Shown here: positions 19,146-27,875 of the stretch, one piece after another | Numbering within the stretch: the first letter of the stretch is position 1 | How the letters are laid out: each line of letters opens with the position of its first letter | Origin: SAR86 cluster bacterium | Lineage (GTDB): Bacteria; Pseudomonadota; Gammaproteobacteria; Magnimaribacterales; AG-339-G14 | DNA: 64,000 nucleotides | Direction: 5' to 3' | NCBI GenBank assembly: GCA_023703675.1 | Contig: CP097974.1 | Location: 395,288-459,287 of the forward strand | Position numbers and translations under genes: made by a program | The notes under the pieces: generated by a model | Database searches by the model: none | What the model was told of the DNA's origin: nothing | What the model saw: only the letters and a program-made list of their open reading frames with translations

Positions 19146-20023
19146 ATATTTTTATTTCCCTGCAATTCTTTTTCCATTACTCCATCAACAATATTCCAAG
19201 AACTATCAAATAGGTAAGAGTTAGGAAAAAATTCCATGATCTCTGCAAAAATAGCAATAGCGTATTCAAGAATGTCAGCTCTATCCTCGGGTAGAGAATA
19301 AAATGACACTTTTTCTTCAAAATTCTTGTTTTCCAGTTCTTTTTTTAAAGCTCTCAATTCATCTAGGGAAGATTTCCTATCTTGTTTATTGATAATCTCA
19401 TTGATAAGTCTGGCATTACCTCCTACACCAATTATATTTTTTATATTTTTAGACGGAATTTTAGTGAGCCACTCTTTTAAATTATCCCAATGCTTGGGCG
19501 AGTCTTTTTTTTCTAAAATTCTAACCGCCCCAAGAGGAAAAGATTTGGCAAGATTTTTTCCACTGCCTTGATAAAAAATCTCAGTACTGCCACCGCCGAT
19601 ATCTACAACTACCGTTTCTTCTTTTTTAAAACTTTTGTAATTAAAAAAATTTAACAGCTGCGCCTCTTCGTTTCCGGATAATATTTTAATTTCTATATCA
19701 GTTTTTTTTGTTATTTTTTTACAAATTTTATGTCCATTAGAAACCGTTCTCATAGCGGAGGTAGCTACTCCAGATATTATTTTTATATCTTTTTTATCAG
19801 CTTTGTCTTTGAGTTTAATTATGCTTTCTAATAACTTCTGCTCAGTTTCGGAAGAAATTTTCTTGAATTTGAAGGCATCGGTGCCTAGCCTAACTGAGAT
19901 TCTTTTAAAAGTATCCAATTCAGCAAAAACTTTTCTTTTTTTTGTTGCTATACGGTATTGACGATATTTAATCGCGTTTGAACCAATATCAATACAAGCT
20001 AGGCGCTGATTTTTATTCTTCAT
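19133..20023 (-). CDS. ppx: Ppx/GppA-type exopolyphosphatase
   Basis: ASKHA-fold phosphatase that trims polyphosphate or hydrolyses pppGpp. 296 aa, corresponding to the two N-terminal actin-like domains only; the C-terminal HD-like half of 500 aa E. coli Ppx is absent, as in many short homologues. CIDIGSNAIKY (residues 10-20) is the first phosphate loop, VVDIGGGSTEIF (near residue 139) the second, and IGVGGNARLIN the third. Overlaps the end of PPK2 by 11 bp, forming a polyP-breakdown/synthesis or nucleotide-charging pair next to phoBR. Which of the two substrates it prefers cannot be read from the sequence. Confidence 0.88.
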   Translation of the reverse strand: MKNKNQRLACIDIGSNAIKYRQYRIATKKRKVFAELDTFKRISVRLGTDAFKFKKISSETEQKLLESIIKLKDKADKKDIKIISGVATSAMRTVSNGHKICKKITKKTDIEIKILSGNEEAQLLNFFNYKSFKKEETVVVDIGGGSTEIFYQGSGKNLAKSFPLGAVRILEKKDSPKHWDNLKEWLTKIPSKNIKNIIGVGGNARLINEIINKQDRKSSLDELRALKKELENKNFEEKVSFYSLPEDRADILEYAIAIFAEIMEFFPNSYLFDSSWNIVDGVMEKELQGNKNIQAA

Positions 20024-20846
20024 CTGCCAAAACTTTTAAAATCTTGTATTGCTGATAACTCAAGTTATTAAAAGGGACTTTATTTATAGTTAAAGAGTAA
20101 TCGTTAATATTCTCCGTCCAAATTTTTGGTTTTGGCAGGTCTTTATTAGGATAATCAAAGGTTCCCAAAATGTAACGTAAAGCATGAAGCACTGCTATCT
20201 TTTTATCATTAGCATTTAAAACTATCCAAGGCGCTTCAGGATGGGAGGTTTTCTTAAACATTTGCTCTTTGTAAAGAGTAAAAATATCCCATCTGTCTAA
20301 ACCTTTTAAGTCGTTTTCACTTATTTTCCAATACACCAATGGACTATTCTTACGTTTCTCTATTCTCATCTTCTGAGTTCCTTTTTCTATGGATAAATAA
20401 AACTTAAGTATTTTTGTGTCATTTTCCATAAATCTTTCTTCCCAAGGGATAACTTTTTTCATAAAAGATTTGTACTGTCGTTCTGTGCAATAGCCCATAG
20501 TTGCTTCTACTAAAGCCCTGGTATACCAAGATCTGTCAAAAAAAACTAACTCACCAGTCTCTGGCATTTGTTTTTCATATCTTTGAAACCAATTTTTAGA
20601 TTCATTTTCAGTAGGAATGCCTAGTTTAACAAGCCGGCAATGTTTGGGTATTAGATACTTAGACAAAACGGAAATACTCCCAGTCTTTCCAGCTGTGTCT
20701 CTTCCTTCAAAGACAACTGCTATCTTCTTTTTCTCTTGTATGATCCAATCCTGGAGTTTGACAAGCTCAATTAAAAGCTTTCTCTTCTCTTTTTCATAAA
20801 GCTTAGAATCAATTCTTCTGTAGTTTGGTATATCAAATTCAATCAT
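20013..20846 (-). CDS. ppk2: polyphosphate kinase 2 family protein
   Basis: PPK2 enzymes transfer phosphate between polyphosphate and nucleotides. I chose the ATG at 20846 (277 aa), where the typical homology begins; the frame extends to a TTG at 20912. Walker A is GRDTAGKTG (residues about 49-57), followed by lid/Walker B elements FFDRSWYTRALVE and the KFYLSIEKGTQ segment. Overlaps ppx by 11 bp. Together they could interconvert polyP, nucleotides and phosphate, matching the phosphate theme of the neighbourhood. The class (I-III) and direction of the reaction cannot be told by eye. Confidence 0.88.
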   Translation of the reverse strand: MIEFDIPNYRRIDSKLYEKEKRKLLIELVKLQDWIIQEKKKIAVVFEGRDTAGKTGSISVLSKYLIPKHCRLVKLGIPTENESKNWFQRYEKQMPETGELVFFDRSWYTRALVEATMGYCTERQYKSFMKKVIPWEERFMENDTKILKFYLSIEKGTQKMRIEKRKNSPLVYWKISENDLKGLDRWDIFTLYKEQMFKKTSHPEAPWIVLNANDKKIAVLHALRYILGTFDYPNKDLPKPKIWTENINDYSLTINKVPFNNLSYQQYKILKVLADEE

Positions 20847-20950
20847 ATTTTTTTGGCGAAAATCTATTCTAGCTAAGTTTTTATGGAAGATTAAATTATT
20901 TACTGTAAACAATTTTATTTTCTCTTCTCACAAATTAATAAGCTATTCTT

Positions 20951-21160
20951 AATGTTTATGGCCAAATAAATATGGCTGCTAATGACCGTAATGGCAATGG
21001 TGATTATTTTATCAATGCACCTAGATAAGGAGTAAAAGGAATTTTGGGTTTTAACGGATTGACTGAAATTTACTAAGTTCAATAAGAATTAAATTCTACC
21101 GATGGTTCTGTATGAGATGAAGTTAAAAATTCCAACGGTGTTGTAACGGACTAAGTTTGA
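20951..21160 (+). pseudogene. decayed outer-membrane porin fragment
   Basis: The longest gene-poor stretch (20913-21220) holds a relic in one frame. Reading from 20951 gives NVYGQINMAANDRNGNGDY, then an APR-stop-GVKG block, then GFNGLTEIY-stop-VQ-stop-ELNSTDGSV-stop-DEV. This matches the N-terminal part of general Gram-negative porins (YGQINVA..., SRxGVKG, NGLKAIYQVEYELN) with in-frame TAA/TGA codons instead of frameshifts. No upstream signal peptide or downstream barrel remains, and a strong terminator stands just after it. I infer a deleted and decaying porin; given phoBR nearby it may once have been a phosphate-regulated porin. Family call by motif memory only. Confidence 0.6.
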
Positions 21161-21174
21161 AAAGATCTTATATA

Positions 21175-21205
21175 TATAAAAGGGCTAAAACTTTGCCCTT
21201 TTATA
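21175..21205. terminator. bidirectional rho-independent terminator
   Basis: A perfect 11-bp stem (TATAAAAGGGC at 21175-21185 and GCCCTTTTATA at 21195-21205) with a 9-nt loop. T-runs flank both sides, so it can end the minus-strand gene stopping at 21221 and the decayed porin on the plus strand. Confidence 0.8.
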
Positions 21206-21220
21206 ACTTACTCATATCTA

Positions 21221-21646
21221 TTAATTAAATGCCAAGAATTTATTTCGTTTAATTTCGTTACAATGATTAGAAAAAAGATCTGCGAGATCATTTTGCTTTT
21301 CCTCTATTAGATAGTTAACTTGCAAATCACAAGTCAAAGAACTGTCTATTAATCCAATATTTGAATGTTGAAGATAATCGCTATATAGACCAAAAATCAC
21401 AACATCATGATACGTTTTCGATAAATCATTTTCTACAAATATTCTACCCATGTCAGCAGATATATAGCAGCCTACTGATTGTTTTGGACAAAAGTCTTTA
21501 ACTAGATTTAAATCATATTCAATCTCTATATATTTTGAGTCTAAATTTAAATGGTTTTGAGCACTTTCGAAAATTACTTTATTAGCCATGACAGTTGTAC
21601 TAGCTAAAATAATTGATAAAAAAATAATACTTTTAAAGTATTTCAT
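21221..21646 (-). CDS. small secreted protein with four cysteines, unknown
   Basis: 141 aa from the ATG at 21646, which has GGGAG about 9 nt upstream; the longer frame to 21697 begins inside the Pho-box array and is not needed. Residues 1-20 form a Sec signal with probable cleavage after VMA. The mature part has four cysteines (in DFCPK, VGCYI, LTCDL and NHCNE), enough for two disulfides in the periplasm. No family recognised. A four-copy Pho-box-like repeat lies directly upstream, so it may be phosphate-controlled, although the repeat sits so close to the start that it could also serve the opposite side. A terminator follows 16 bp after the stop. Confidence 0.75.
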   Translation of the reverse strand: MKYFKSIIFLSIILASTTVMANKVIFESAQNHLNLDSKYIEIEYDLNLVKDFCPKQSVGCYISADMGRIFVENDLSKTYHDVVIFGLYSDYLQHSNIGLIDSSLTCDLQVNYLIEEKQNDLADLFSNHCNEIKRNKFLAFN

Positions 21647-21667
21647 AACAATTCTCCCTCTTTTAAA

Positions 21668-21707
21668 TGTAACATAAATGTAACATTTATGTAACATTTA
21701 CGTCAAA
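21668..21707. promoter_or_regulatory. Pho-box array, four half-sites at 11-bp period
   Basis: TGTAACA begins at 21668, 21679 and 21690, and a weaker CGTCAAA at 21701, each exactly 11 bp apart. PhoB binds direct repeats of a TGTCAT-like 7-mer with 11-bp spacing. TGTWACA is nearly its own reverse complement, so the orientation is ambiguous between the secreted protein (minus) and the lipoprotein (plus). Confidence 0.75.
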
Positions 21708-21830
21708 TTAGATCTTTTTAGTAAAAGTTTTTAACCGTAACTAAATGTCTCATATTTCAAAACAAAAATTTTTTTTAAATAATTTTTTTTAGACTTTTTT
21801 TCGTAATAATTTTCATTATCTTCAAAAAGA

Positions 21831-21874
21831 CGTAACGGTTTCGTAATATTTCTGTAACTATCCCTTTGTAAGAT
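21831..21874 (+). promoter_or_regulatory. Pho box plus -10 for the lipoprotein/TonB-receptor operon
   Basis: Half-sites CGTAACG (21831), CGTAATA (21842) and TGTAACT (21853) repeat at exactly 11 bp. A -10-like TAAGAT follows at 21869-21874, ten bases after the last half-site, the geometry of PhoB-activated promoters in which the box replaces the -35. An AGAGGA ribosome site and the ATG at 21905 follow. Confidence 0.75.
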
Positions 21875-21904
21875 CTATTTTTTATTAGTTAAAGAGGAAA
21901 TCTT

Positions 21905-24900
21905 ATGAACCCAAAATCAATTAAATACTTATTGTCAGTTCTTTCAATCTTCGTTTTAGTCTCTTGTGGTGGTTCCGGTGATACCAATATTGCTTCGCCA
22001 GGTGAACTAGGACAACTAACTGCCCCAAGTGGTAATGATAATTTTGCAGCTACAACTAGCACCTTATTAACAGGAACGTGTCCTACTTCCCCGTTTATTG
22101 CTGATGCTGCAACTCTTGGTGGAAACACATTATGTGCAATCACGGGACCAATTACTTCAGATCTTACTTTGACAACTGATGTAATGTATACGTTGTCTGG
22201 TAAAGTTGATGTCGGAAATGATATGGGCGGAGATGGTACAAAAGCTGGAGGAGTTTCAGCAACATTAACAATTCCAGCCGGTGTAACGCTTGCTCAAAAA
22301 ACAACTGATGATTACCTTGTTGTTCAAAGAGGTTCGAAAATTATTGCTAATGGAACAAGATCTGCACCTATCAGATTTACTGCAGCTTCTGCTATTGATG
22401 GATCTTTAACTAATCCGGAAACTGCAAATAGTCTTTGGGGAGGAGTAGTAATTTTAGGAAAAGCACCAATTAACAAGTGTGCTGCCGCTGATATAGGCTC
22501 TGCTGCTTGTGAAAGAGTGGTTGAGGGTTCGACTACTGCTATCATGGGTGGAAATACTCCAGCTGATAACTCTGGTGTTTTAAACTTTGTAAGAGTTGAA
22601 TATGCAGGTAAAGAAATATTTAAAGACAACGAATTAAATGGTATTACTTTTGGTGGTGTTGGTTCTGGTACCTTAGTAGACTACATTCAAGTCCATAACA
22701 ACAAAGATGACTGTGTAGAGTTTTTTGGTGGAACTGTAAATGTCAAACATTTAGTTTGCACTAATGCAGGTGATGATAATCTTGATTTTGATTGGGGTTA
22801 TCAAGGAAAAATTCAATTTGTTGTTATTAAACAAAAAGTTGGCGCAGGTGATCACATTGTCGAATCAGATAACACAAACGCTGATGCGTCAGTAGGCTAC
22901 CTTACAGAGCCTAGAACACAACCAATGGTTGCTAATTTTACCTTTATTGGTGGGACTGACGAACCATTTAAAATTAGAGAAGGTGTATCTGGAATTTATA
23001 TCAATGGTATTGTTGCAAACCAACAAGCACAAAAGCTCATAGATGGTGCCAATTCAGAAACTGTGCAAGATGGGGCACTAACAGATAAAATTGCTTTTCA
23101 TTCCGTATTTTTTGATTCAGCTCTAACAGGACAAACTGCAGCGGTTAATACTAACTTAGATAGCACACTATTAAATTATGATGACACAGTAACTGTTGCA
23201 GATTTTGCAACATCACTTAATTCAAGAAAAACTAATTTAACCGTTGGAACCAATACTTTGGTGGACACATATTTCTTGGGTACTGCAGAGTCTGCTGTTC
23301 CTAGCGCTTTTTCTGTAGGATCAAAGAACGCTATGTGTGAAATTGGAACTCATGATAAAGCAAACGGTGCTCAACCAAAATCAGGATTGTGTAGTGTAGG
23401 TAAAAACACTGCTGATGCAGGAGAAACTGCTGACTATACTTATACAGTCAATGGATTCTTCAATGCTACAGATTATATTGGTGCATTTTCACCTGGGTCT
23501 GATGCAGAAAATAACTGGGCTGCAGGTTGGACAATCGGTTTATTTACCGATCCTGCATGTCCAGCTGGAACTCTTGAATCAGAAATTCTCTTAGGTAGAA
23601 AAGTCTGCGACTTAAAAGGAGTTATAAAAGATGATCTAACTCTAGTTGCAGGAAACTATTATAAGCTTGATGGTAAAGTTGAAGTCGGTGTTGATGCAGG
23701 AGCTGATCCCTTAAACCCTGCTGCAAATGCTGATACAGCTATACTAACTATTAATCCTGGCGTTACAATTTTTGGTTTATCAGGTAATGACTATTTAGTT
23801 ATCAACAGAGGATCTGATATTAATGCTGTTGGAACAAGATCAGCTCCAATTGTGATGACTGGAAAACAAGAGATTCTTGGTCAAGTAGATGTTGACCGAA
23901 CACGAGGACTTTGGGGTGGATTAGTCATTCTTGGTCAAGCACCTATCAATAAGTGTACATACACAGGAACAGTAAAAGCTGTCCCTTGTGAAAAAGCCGT
24001 TGAGGGAACAGTTGGAAATGTAATGGGTGGTGAAGTTCCTGGTGACAGCAGTGGAGCACTCAAATATTTAAGAGTTCAGTATGCAGGATATGAGGTATTT
24101 TCAGGTAATGAGCTAAATGGAATTACTTTTGGTGGTGTTGGAAACGGTACTTCGGTTCAATATGTCCAAGTGCATAACAATGTTGACGATTGCGTTGAGT
24201 TCTTTGGTGGAACAGTCGATGTGAAACATTTGATATGTACTGGAGCAGGTGATGATAACTTGGACATTGATTGGGGTTATCAAGGAAGACTTCAATACGT
24301 AATAGTTCAACAGGCCAACGATAAAGGCGATCATATTGTAGAATCAGACAACGTTAGTACCACTGCAGTAGGCTACCTAACAGAGCCTAGATCAAACCCC
24401 ATTGTTTCTAACTTTACTTTCATAAGTAGAGGCCATGACGAGATATTCAAGTTAAAAGAGGGTGTATCAGGTCAATATTACAATGGAGTTGCTGCAGTCC
24501 TTAACGCAGCTTCTGGCTTAACAAAGGGTTGTATTGAAACAACATACGCGGAAACTATTCAAGATGGAGCTAGCACTCCTAAGTTCTCAATGAATTCCGT
24601 TGCATTTGATTGTCCTACTTCAGGTAGTGCTGGAAGCAGCACTATGGTCACAGTAGATTCGGAGACTTCAGGAAGTGTAACAGTAGCAGATGTAGAAGCG
24701 ATCGTTAAGGCAGGAACAAACAATCTCTATGCAGCTAGTTCTGGTGGAGGTTCATATGTAAATACACTTAGTGGAGTTGTTAATGGTTCTGCAGAGGCTG
24801 CAGCTACTCCGACATCAACTTTACCAGACAATGCCGATGGATTTTTTGACACTCCTACATATATAGGTGCAGTTAAAGATTCTACTGATGATTGGTACAA

Positions 24901-24937
24901 AGTATGGACATTACCTGGATCAATAAAACTTAACTAA
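21905..24937 (+). CDS. large surface lipoprotein with two homologous domains
   Basis: 1010 aa exported lipoprotein: signal with lipobox LVSC (Cys about residue 21) and a GGSGDT linker. Two long repeats follow, roughly residues 55-540 and 550-1005, sharing blocks such as ELNGITFGGVG, YVQVHNN/YIQVHNN, DDCVEFFGGTV and GDHIVESDN, so the gene arose by internal duplication. The glycine-rich, beta-strand-like repeats suggest a beta-helix, by inference. Such proteins commonly stand beside TonB receptors in marine bacteria; I know no proven function. Start supported by AGAGGA upstream and by the Pho-box promoter at 21831. A TonB receptor follows 30 bp later with its own GGAG, probably same transcript. 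Candidate role: capture of a phosphorus-containing ligand at the cell surface. Confidence 0.8.
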   Translation: MNPKSIKYLLSVLSIFVLVSCGGSGDTNIASPGELGQLTAPSGNDNFAATTSTLLTGTCPTSPFIADAATLGGNTLCAITGPITSDLTLTTDVMYTLSGKVDVGNDMGGDGTKAGGVSATLTIPAGVTLAQKTTDDYLVVQRGSKIIANGTRSAPIRFTAASAIDGSLTNPETANSLWGGVVILGKAPINKCAAADIGSAACERVVEGSTTAIMGGNTPADNSGVLNFVRVEYAGKEIFKDNELNGITFGGVGSGTLVDYIQVHNNKDDCVEFFGGTVNVKHLVCTNAGDDNLDFDWGYQGKIQFVVIKQKVGAGDHIVESDNTNADASVGYLTEPRTQPMVANFTFIGGTDEPFKIREGVSGIYINGIVANQQAQKLIDGANSETVQDGALTDKIAFHSVFFDSALTGQTAAVNTNLDSTLLNYDDTVTVADFATSLNSRKTNLTVGTNTLVDTYFLGTAESAVPSAFSVGSKNAMCEIGTHDKANGAQPKSGLCSVGKNTADAGETADYTYTVNGFFNATDYIGAFSPGSDAENNWAAGWTIGLFTDPACPAGTLESEILLGRKVCDLKGVIKDDLTLVAGNYYKLDGKVEVGVDAGADPLNPAANADTAILTINPGVTIFGLSGNDYLVINRGSDINAVGTRSAPIVMTGKQEILGQVDVDRTRGLWGGLVILGQAPINKCTYTGTVKAVPCEKAVEGTVGNVMGGEVPGDSSGALKYLRVQYAGYEVFSGNELNGITFGGVGNGTSVQYVQVHNNVDDCVEFFGGTVDVKHLICTGAGDDNLDIDWGYQGRLQYVIVQQANDKGDHIVESDNVSTTAVGYLTEPRSNPIVSNFTFISRGHDEIFKLKEGVSGQYYNGVAAVLNAASGLTKGCIETTYAETIQDGASTPKFSMNSVAFDCPTSGSAGSSTMVTVDSETSGSVTVADVEAIVKAGTNNLYAASSGGGSYVNTLSGVVNGSAEAAATPTSTLPDNADGFFDTPTYIGAVKDSTDDWYKVWTLPGSIKLN

Positions 24938-24967
24938 CACCTTTTTAAAACCTATTTTGGAGTCAAA

Positions 24968-27598
24968 ATGAAATCTACAAAAAAAATAAACAAAAGCATG
25001 GGTTTTTTAAAGTTTGCTTTACCCTTCATAATAGTTCTTCCATTATTTATGAATGCTCAGGAAACTGAACAAGCTCAGGATACTGAAGAATTAGTTGTAA
25101 GTGGATCTTTTATACCAGATGCAAAAAGGAATACATCTGAGATTTCTGCAATATTAGATTCGTCAGATATCGAAAGAACTGGTGATGACAATATTGCTAT
25201 CGCCCTTACAAGACTTGCGGGTCTTAGTCTAGTGCGAGGTAAATACGTATATGTAAGAGGTTTAGGTGATAGATATTCATCAGCTTCACTAAACGGTCTT
25301 ACTCTTCCAAGCCCAGAACCTCTCAAAAGAGTTGTACCACTTGATCTTTTTCCAACAAGCATCATTGAATCGTCTGTAGTACAAAAAACCTATTCAGCTG
25401 ACATGCCTGGTGAGTTTGGCGGAGGCATGGTTGAGATAAAAACAAAGACTGTGCCTTTAGATAGAATCTTTGAATTTTCAGCTTCAACAAGCTTAAACTC
25501 CGCTACTTCGTTAAAAGATGATGGGTTGATGTACGAAGGCGGAGAGGATAGTTTTGGGTACGATGATGGGATCAGATCAATTCCAAGTAGTGTTCAGGCC
25601 GCTATCAATAGCAACCTTAAACTTGATAGATCTAACTTTAATACAACACAATTGGCTAACTTTGGTCGAGAGTTTGAAAATTCAAAGCTATGGGTCATAC
25701 AATCAGGAGAAGTTCCTCTAGATGAATCTTATAGTTTAACTTATGGAGATAGTCTTGACGGTTTAAGAATTGATCAAATCATTAATATTCCAAGTGCAAC
25801 AATGGGATTTATGGTTACAGGAGGTTACAAAAATTCTTGGAATACACAAGAAGGACTTAGACAAACCGGTGATTTACAAAATCAGAGTGGAACTGTCAAT
25901 GTAATAGTTCAAAATGACAAAACTTTTAGAAGCACAACGAATGACATTACAGCATATGCAATGGCTGTTCTTGGGGTTGAAACGGATTTATCTGAATTAA
26001 AATACACCGGATTATATATTCATAAAGGATCAAAAGAAGCTCGTATCTTGCAAGGGTATGATTCAAGTGATTCGGCTAATGTTCGAGAAGATTTTCTAGA
26101 ATTTTATGAAAGAGAATTAACAAATCATCAGTTAAATTTTAATAAGACTTTTGTAAATGGCTGGAACTTAAATGTAGGTTTGAGTGATGGAGATGCAGAG
26201 AGAGATTCTCCATATGAAAGAGTTGCTTTCTATGAAGATGGAAATAATGACGGAGTTTACTTATACGATGTTAATACAGGTAGGAACCAAACCCAGTTTA
26301 GTATGGTCGAAGACCAAACTACAAATGTTATTATAGATTTAGAGATACCCTTTGGTTCTTCAACATTTTTAAGAGCTGGAGTTGAAAGTCTTGAAAATGA
26401 CAGATCGGCTGAAGTTAGAAGTTATAGATTTCTGGATGCTGGCGGTTCCATACCTCGAGATGGTCTAGATAATAGAATAGATTATATTTTTGCTGATCAA
26501 AATTTTGATCCTAATAGATTGATGGTAATTGAGAATACGGCAAGTTCATCGCCAGCTGGGTACTTAGGATTATTGGAAGTTGATTCAGCATATATTAGCG
26601 TTGAATCTGAAATTGGAGATAATTTTGAAATTACTGCCGGAATTAGGCAAGAAGATGGCCTTCAGCAAGTTAATACATTTGATTTATTTACAGGCATTGA
26701 CTCTACTATTGATAAATCAATAGAAGAAGATTATACGCTACCTTCAGCGACACTAACTTATCTTCCTGAATTTGATGAAAACCTTCAATTTAGATTGGGT
26801 CTTTCTCAGACAATTGCTAGGCCAACCTTCAGAGAGCTTTCTCCGACACTATTTATAGATGTTGATACTGACAGAGTAATAGCTGGTTCACTTTATTTGC
26901 AAAATAGTGAGATTGACAATATTGATTTAAGAGCTGAATACTATTTTGGTTTAAATCAATTTTTAACAGCTGGAATTTTTTATAAGGATATTCTTAATCC
27001 TATCGAAGAAACTGTTAATGAGTCAGGTGATTTAATTATTACTTCTTACCAAAACGTTCCTTCGGCTGAAATCACTGGTTTTGAAATTGAATATGAGCAA
27101 ATATTTGAGGCGATTAGGGATTCTAGTAACGACTTAATCGTTAAGTTCAATTATACGGATACTGACTCTGAAGTAATTGTGAATCCTGGAGATACTTATA
27201 TAAATAATCTTGGTACTTCAGTAAATGCTCAAAATCTTCTAGCGAATGGAAGAGATACCAGATTACAGGGTCAATCAGATACAATTGCAAACTTTCAAAT
27301 TGGTTTAGATAATTTACAAGATCAATCTGAAGCCACCCTAATCTTTAACTACGTTAGTGATAGAGTAAGAGCTAGAGGTATTGATGTTTTACCAGATATT
27401 ATTGAAGAACCTCCGTTATTGGTTGATTTTACATATTCAAGAGTTTTATCTTACTCCAATTACGATTTGAAATTGTCGCTTGAATTAAGAAATTTACTTG
27501 ACGAGGAGTACTATGCTTCTATGAGAAATATTGCAATATATGATCAATATGATCTTGGTCAATCAGCTTCATTAGGATTTAAAGTCTCCTTTAAATAA
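24968..27598 (+). CDS. TonB-dependent outer-membrane receptor (partner of the lipoprotein)
   Basis: 876 aa. Signal peptide to about MNA (residue 30), TonB-box-like EELVVSG near residue 40, then a plug domain with VYVRGLGDRYSSASLNG and FGGGMVEIKTKT, and a 22-strand-type barrel with TARPTFRELSP late in the sequence. It ends SLGFKVSFK, i.e. one residue beyond the usual terminal phenylalanine. Encoded 30 bp after the lipoprotein and followed by a strong terminator at 27665. The substrate is not evident; shared Pho-box control suggests a phosphorus source. Confidence 0.92.
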   Translation: MKSTKKINKSMGFLKFALPFIIVLPLFMNAQETEQAQDTEELVVSGSFIPDAKRNTSEISAILDSSDIERTGDDNIAIALTRLAGLSLVRGKYVYVRGLGDRYSSASLNGLTLPSPEPLKRVVPLDLFPTSIIESSVVQKTYSADMPGEFGGGMVEIKTKTVPLDRIFEFSASTSLNSATSLKDDGLMYEGGEDSFGYDDGIRSIPSSVQAAINSNLKLDRSNFNTTQLANFGREFENSKLWVIQSGEVPLDESYSLTYGDSLDGLRIDQIINIPSATMGFMVTGGYKNSWNTQEGLRQTGDLQNQSGTVNVIVQNDKTFRSTTNDITAYAMAVLGVETDLSELKYTGLYIHKGSKEARILQGYDSSDSANVREDFLEFYERELTNHQLNFNKTFVNGWNLNVGLSDGDAERDSPYERVAFYEDGNNDGVYLYDVNTGRNQTQFSMVEDQTTNVIIDLEIPFGSSTFLRAGVESLENDRSAEVRSYRFLDAGGSIPRDGLDNRIDYIFADQNFDPNRLMVIENTASSSPAGYLGLLEVDSAYISVESEIGDNFEITAGIRQEDGLQQVNTFDLFTGIDSTIDKSIEEDYTLPSATLTYLPEFDENLQFRLGLSQTIARPTFRELSPTLFIDVDTDRVIAGSLYLQNSEIDNIDLRAEYYFGLNQFLTAGIFYKDILNPIEETVNESGDLIITSYQNVPSAEITGFEIEYEQIFEAIRDSSNDLIVKFNYTDTDSEVIVNPGDTYINNLGTSVNAQNLLANGRDTRLQGQSDTIANFQIGLDNLQDQSEATLIFNYVSDRVRARGIDVLPDIIEEPPLLVDFTYSRVLSYSNYDLKLSLELRNLLDEEYYASMRNIAIYDQYDLGQSASLGFKVSFK

Positions 27599-27664
27599 GA
27601 GGTTTATTTCTATGAATCGAAGTTAAGTTTTTGTTTTTTCTCTGTTTATAATAAAAACACTTCA

Positions 27665-27692
27665 AAAAGGCCATATTTAAATATGGCCTTTT
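27665..27692 (+). terminator. rho-independent terminator after the TonB receptor
   Basis: Perfect 28-bp palindrome AAAAGGCCATATTT / AAATATGGCCTTTT, then TTCT, 66 bp after the receptor stop. The remaining 180 bp up to the aquaporin gene contain no recognisable gene. Confidence 0.85.
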
Positions 27693-27875
27693 CTAATATG
27701 AGTATTAAATTAATTTAATTACTGTTAAAGATAAAGAGAGCTACTTAACGAAATGAATTTAAATAAAACACAAGAAGTAGTTTTCTTAATATTGATGTAA
27801 AAATATAAATTAAAAACAGGGAAATTGTATGAGCTTTTATATTAATTTAAAGAAAAAAGTTTGATTTAAGAATTA

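Noticed and set aside
27753-27850. Very short frames (15 and 11 codons) between the terminator and the aquaporin gene
   Set aside because: Too short, no conserved context; weak resemblance of one to the 41 aa peptide near pit is not convincing.
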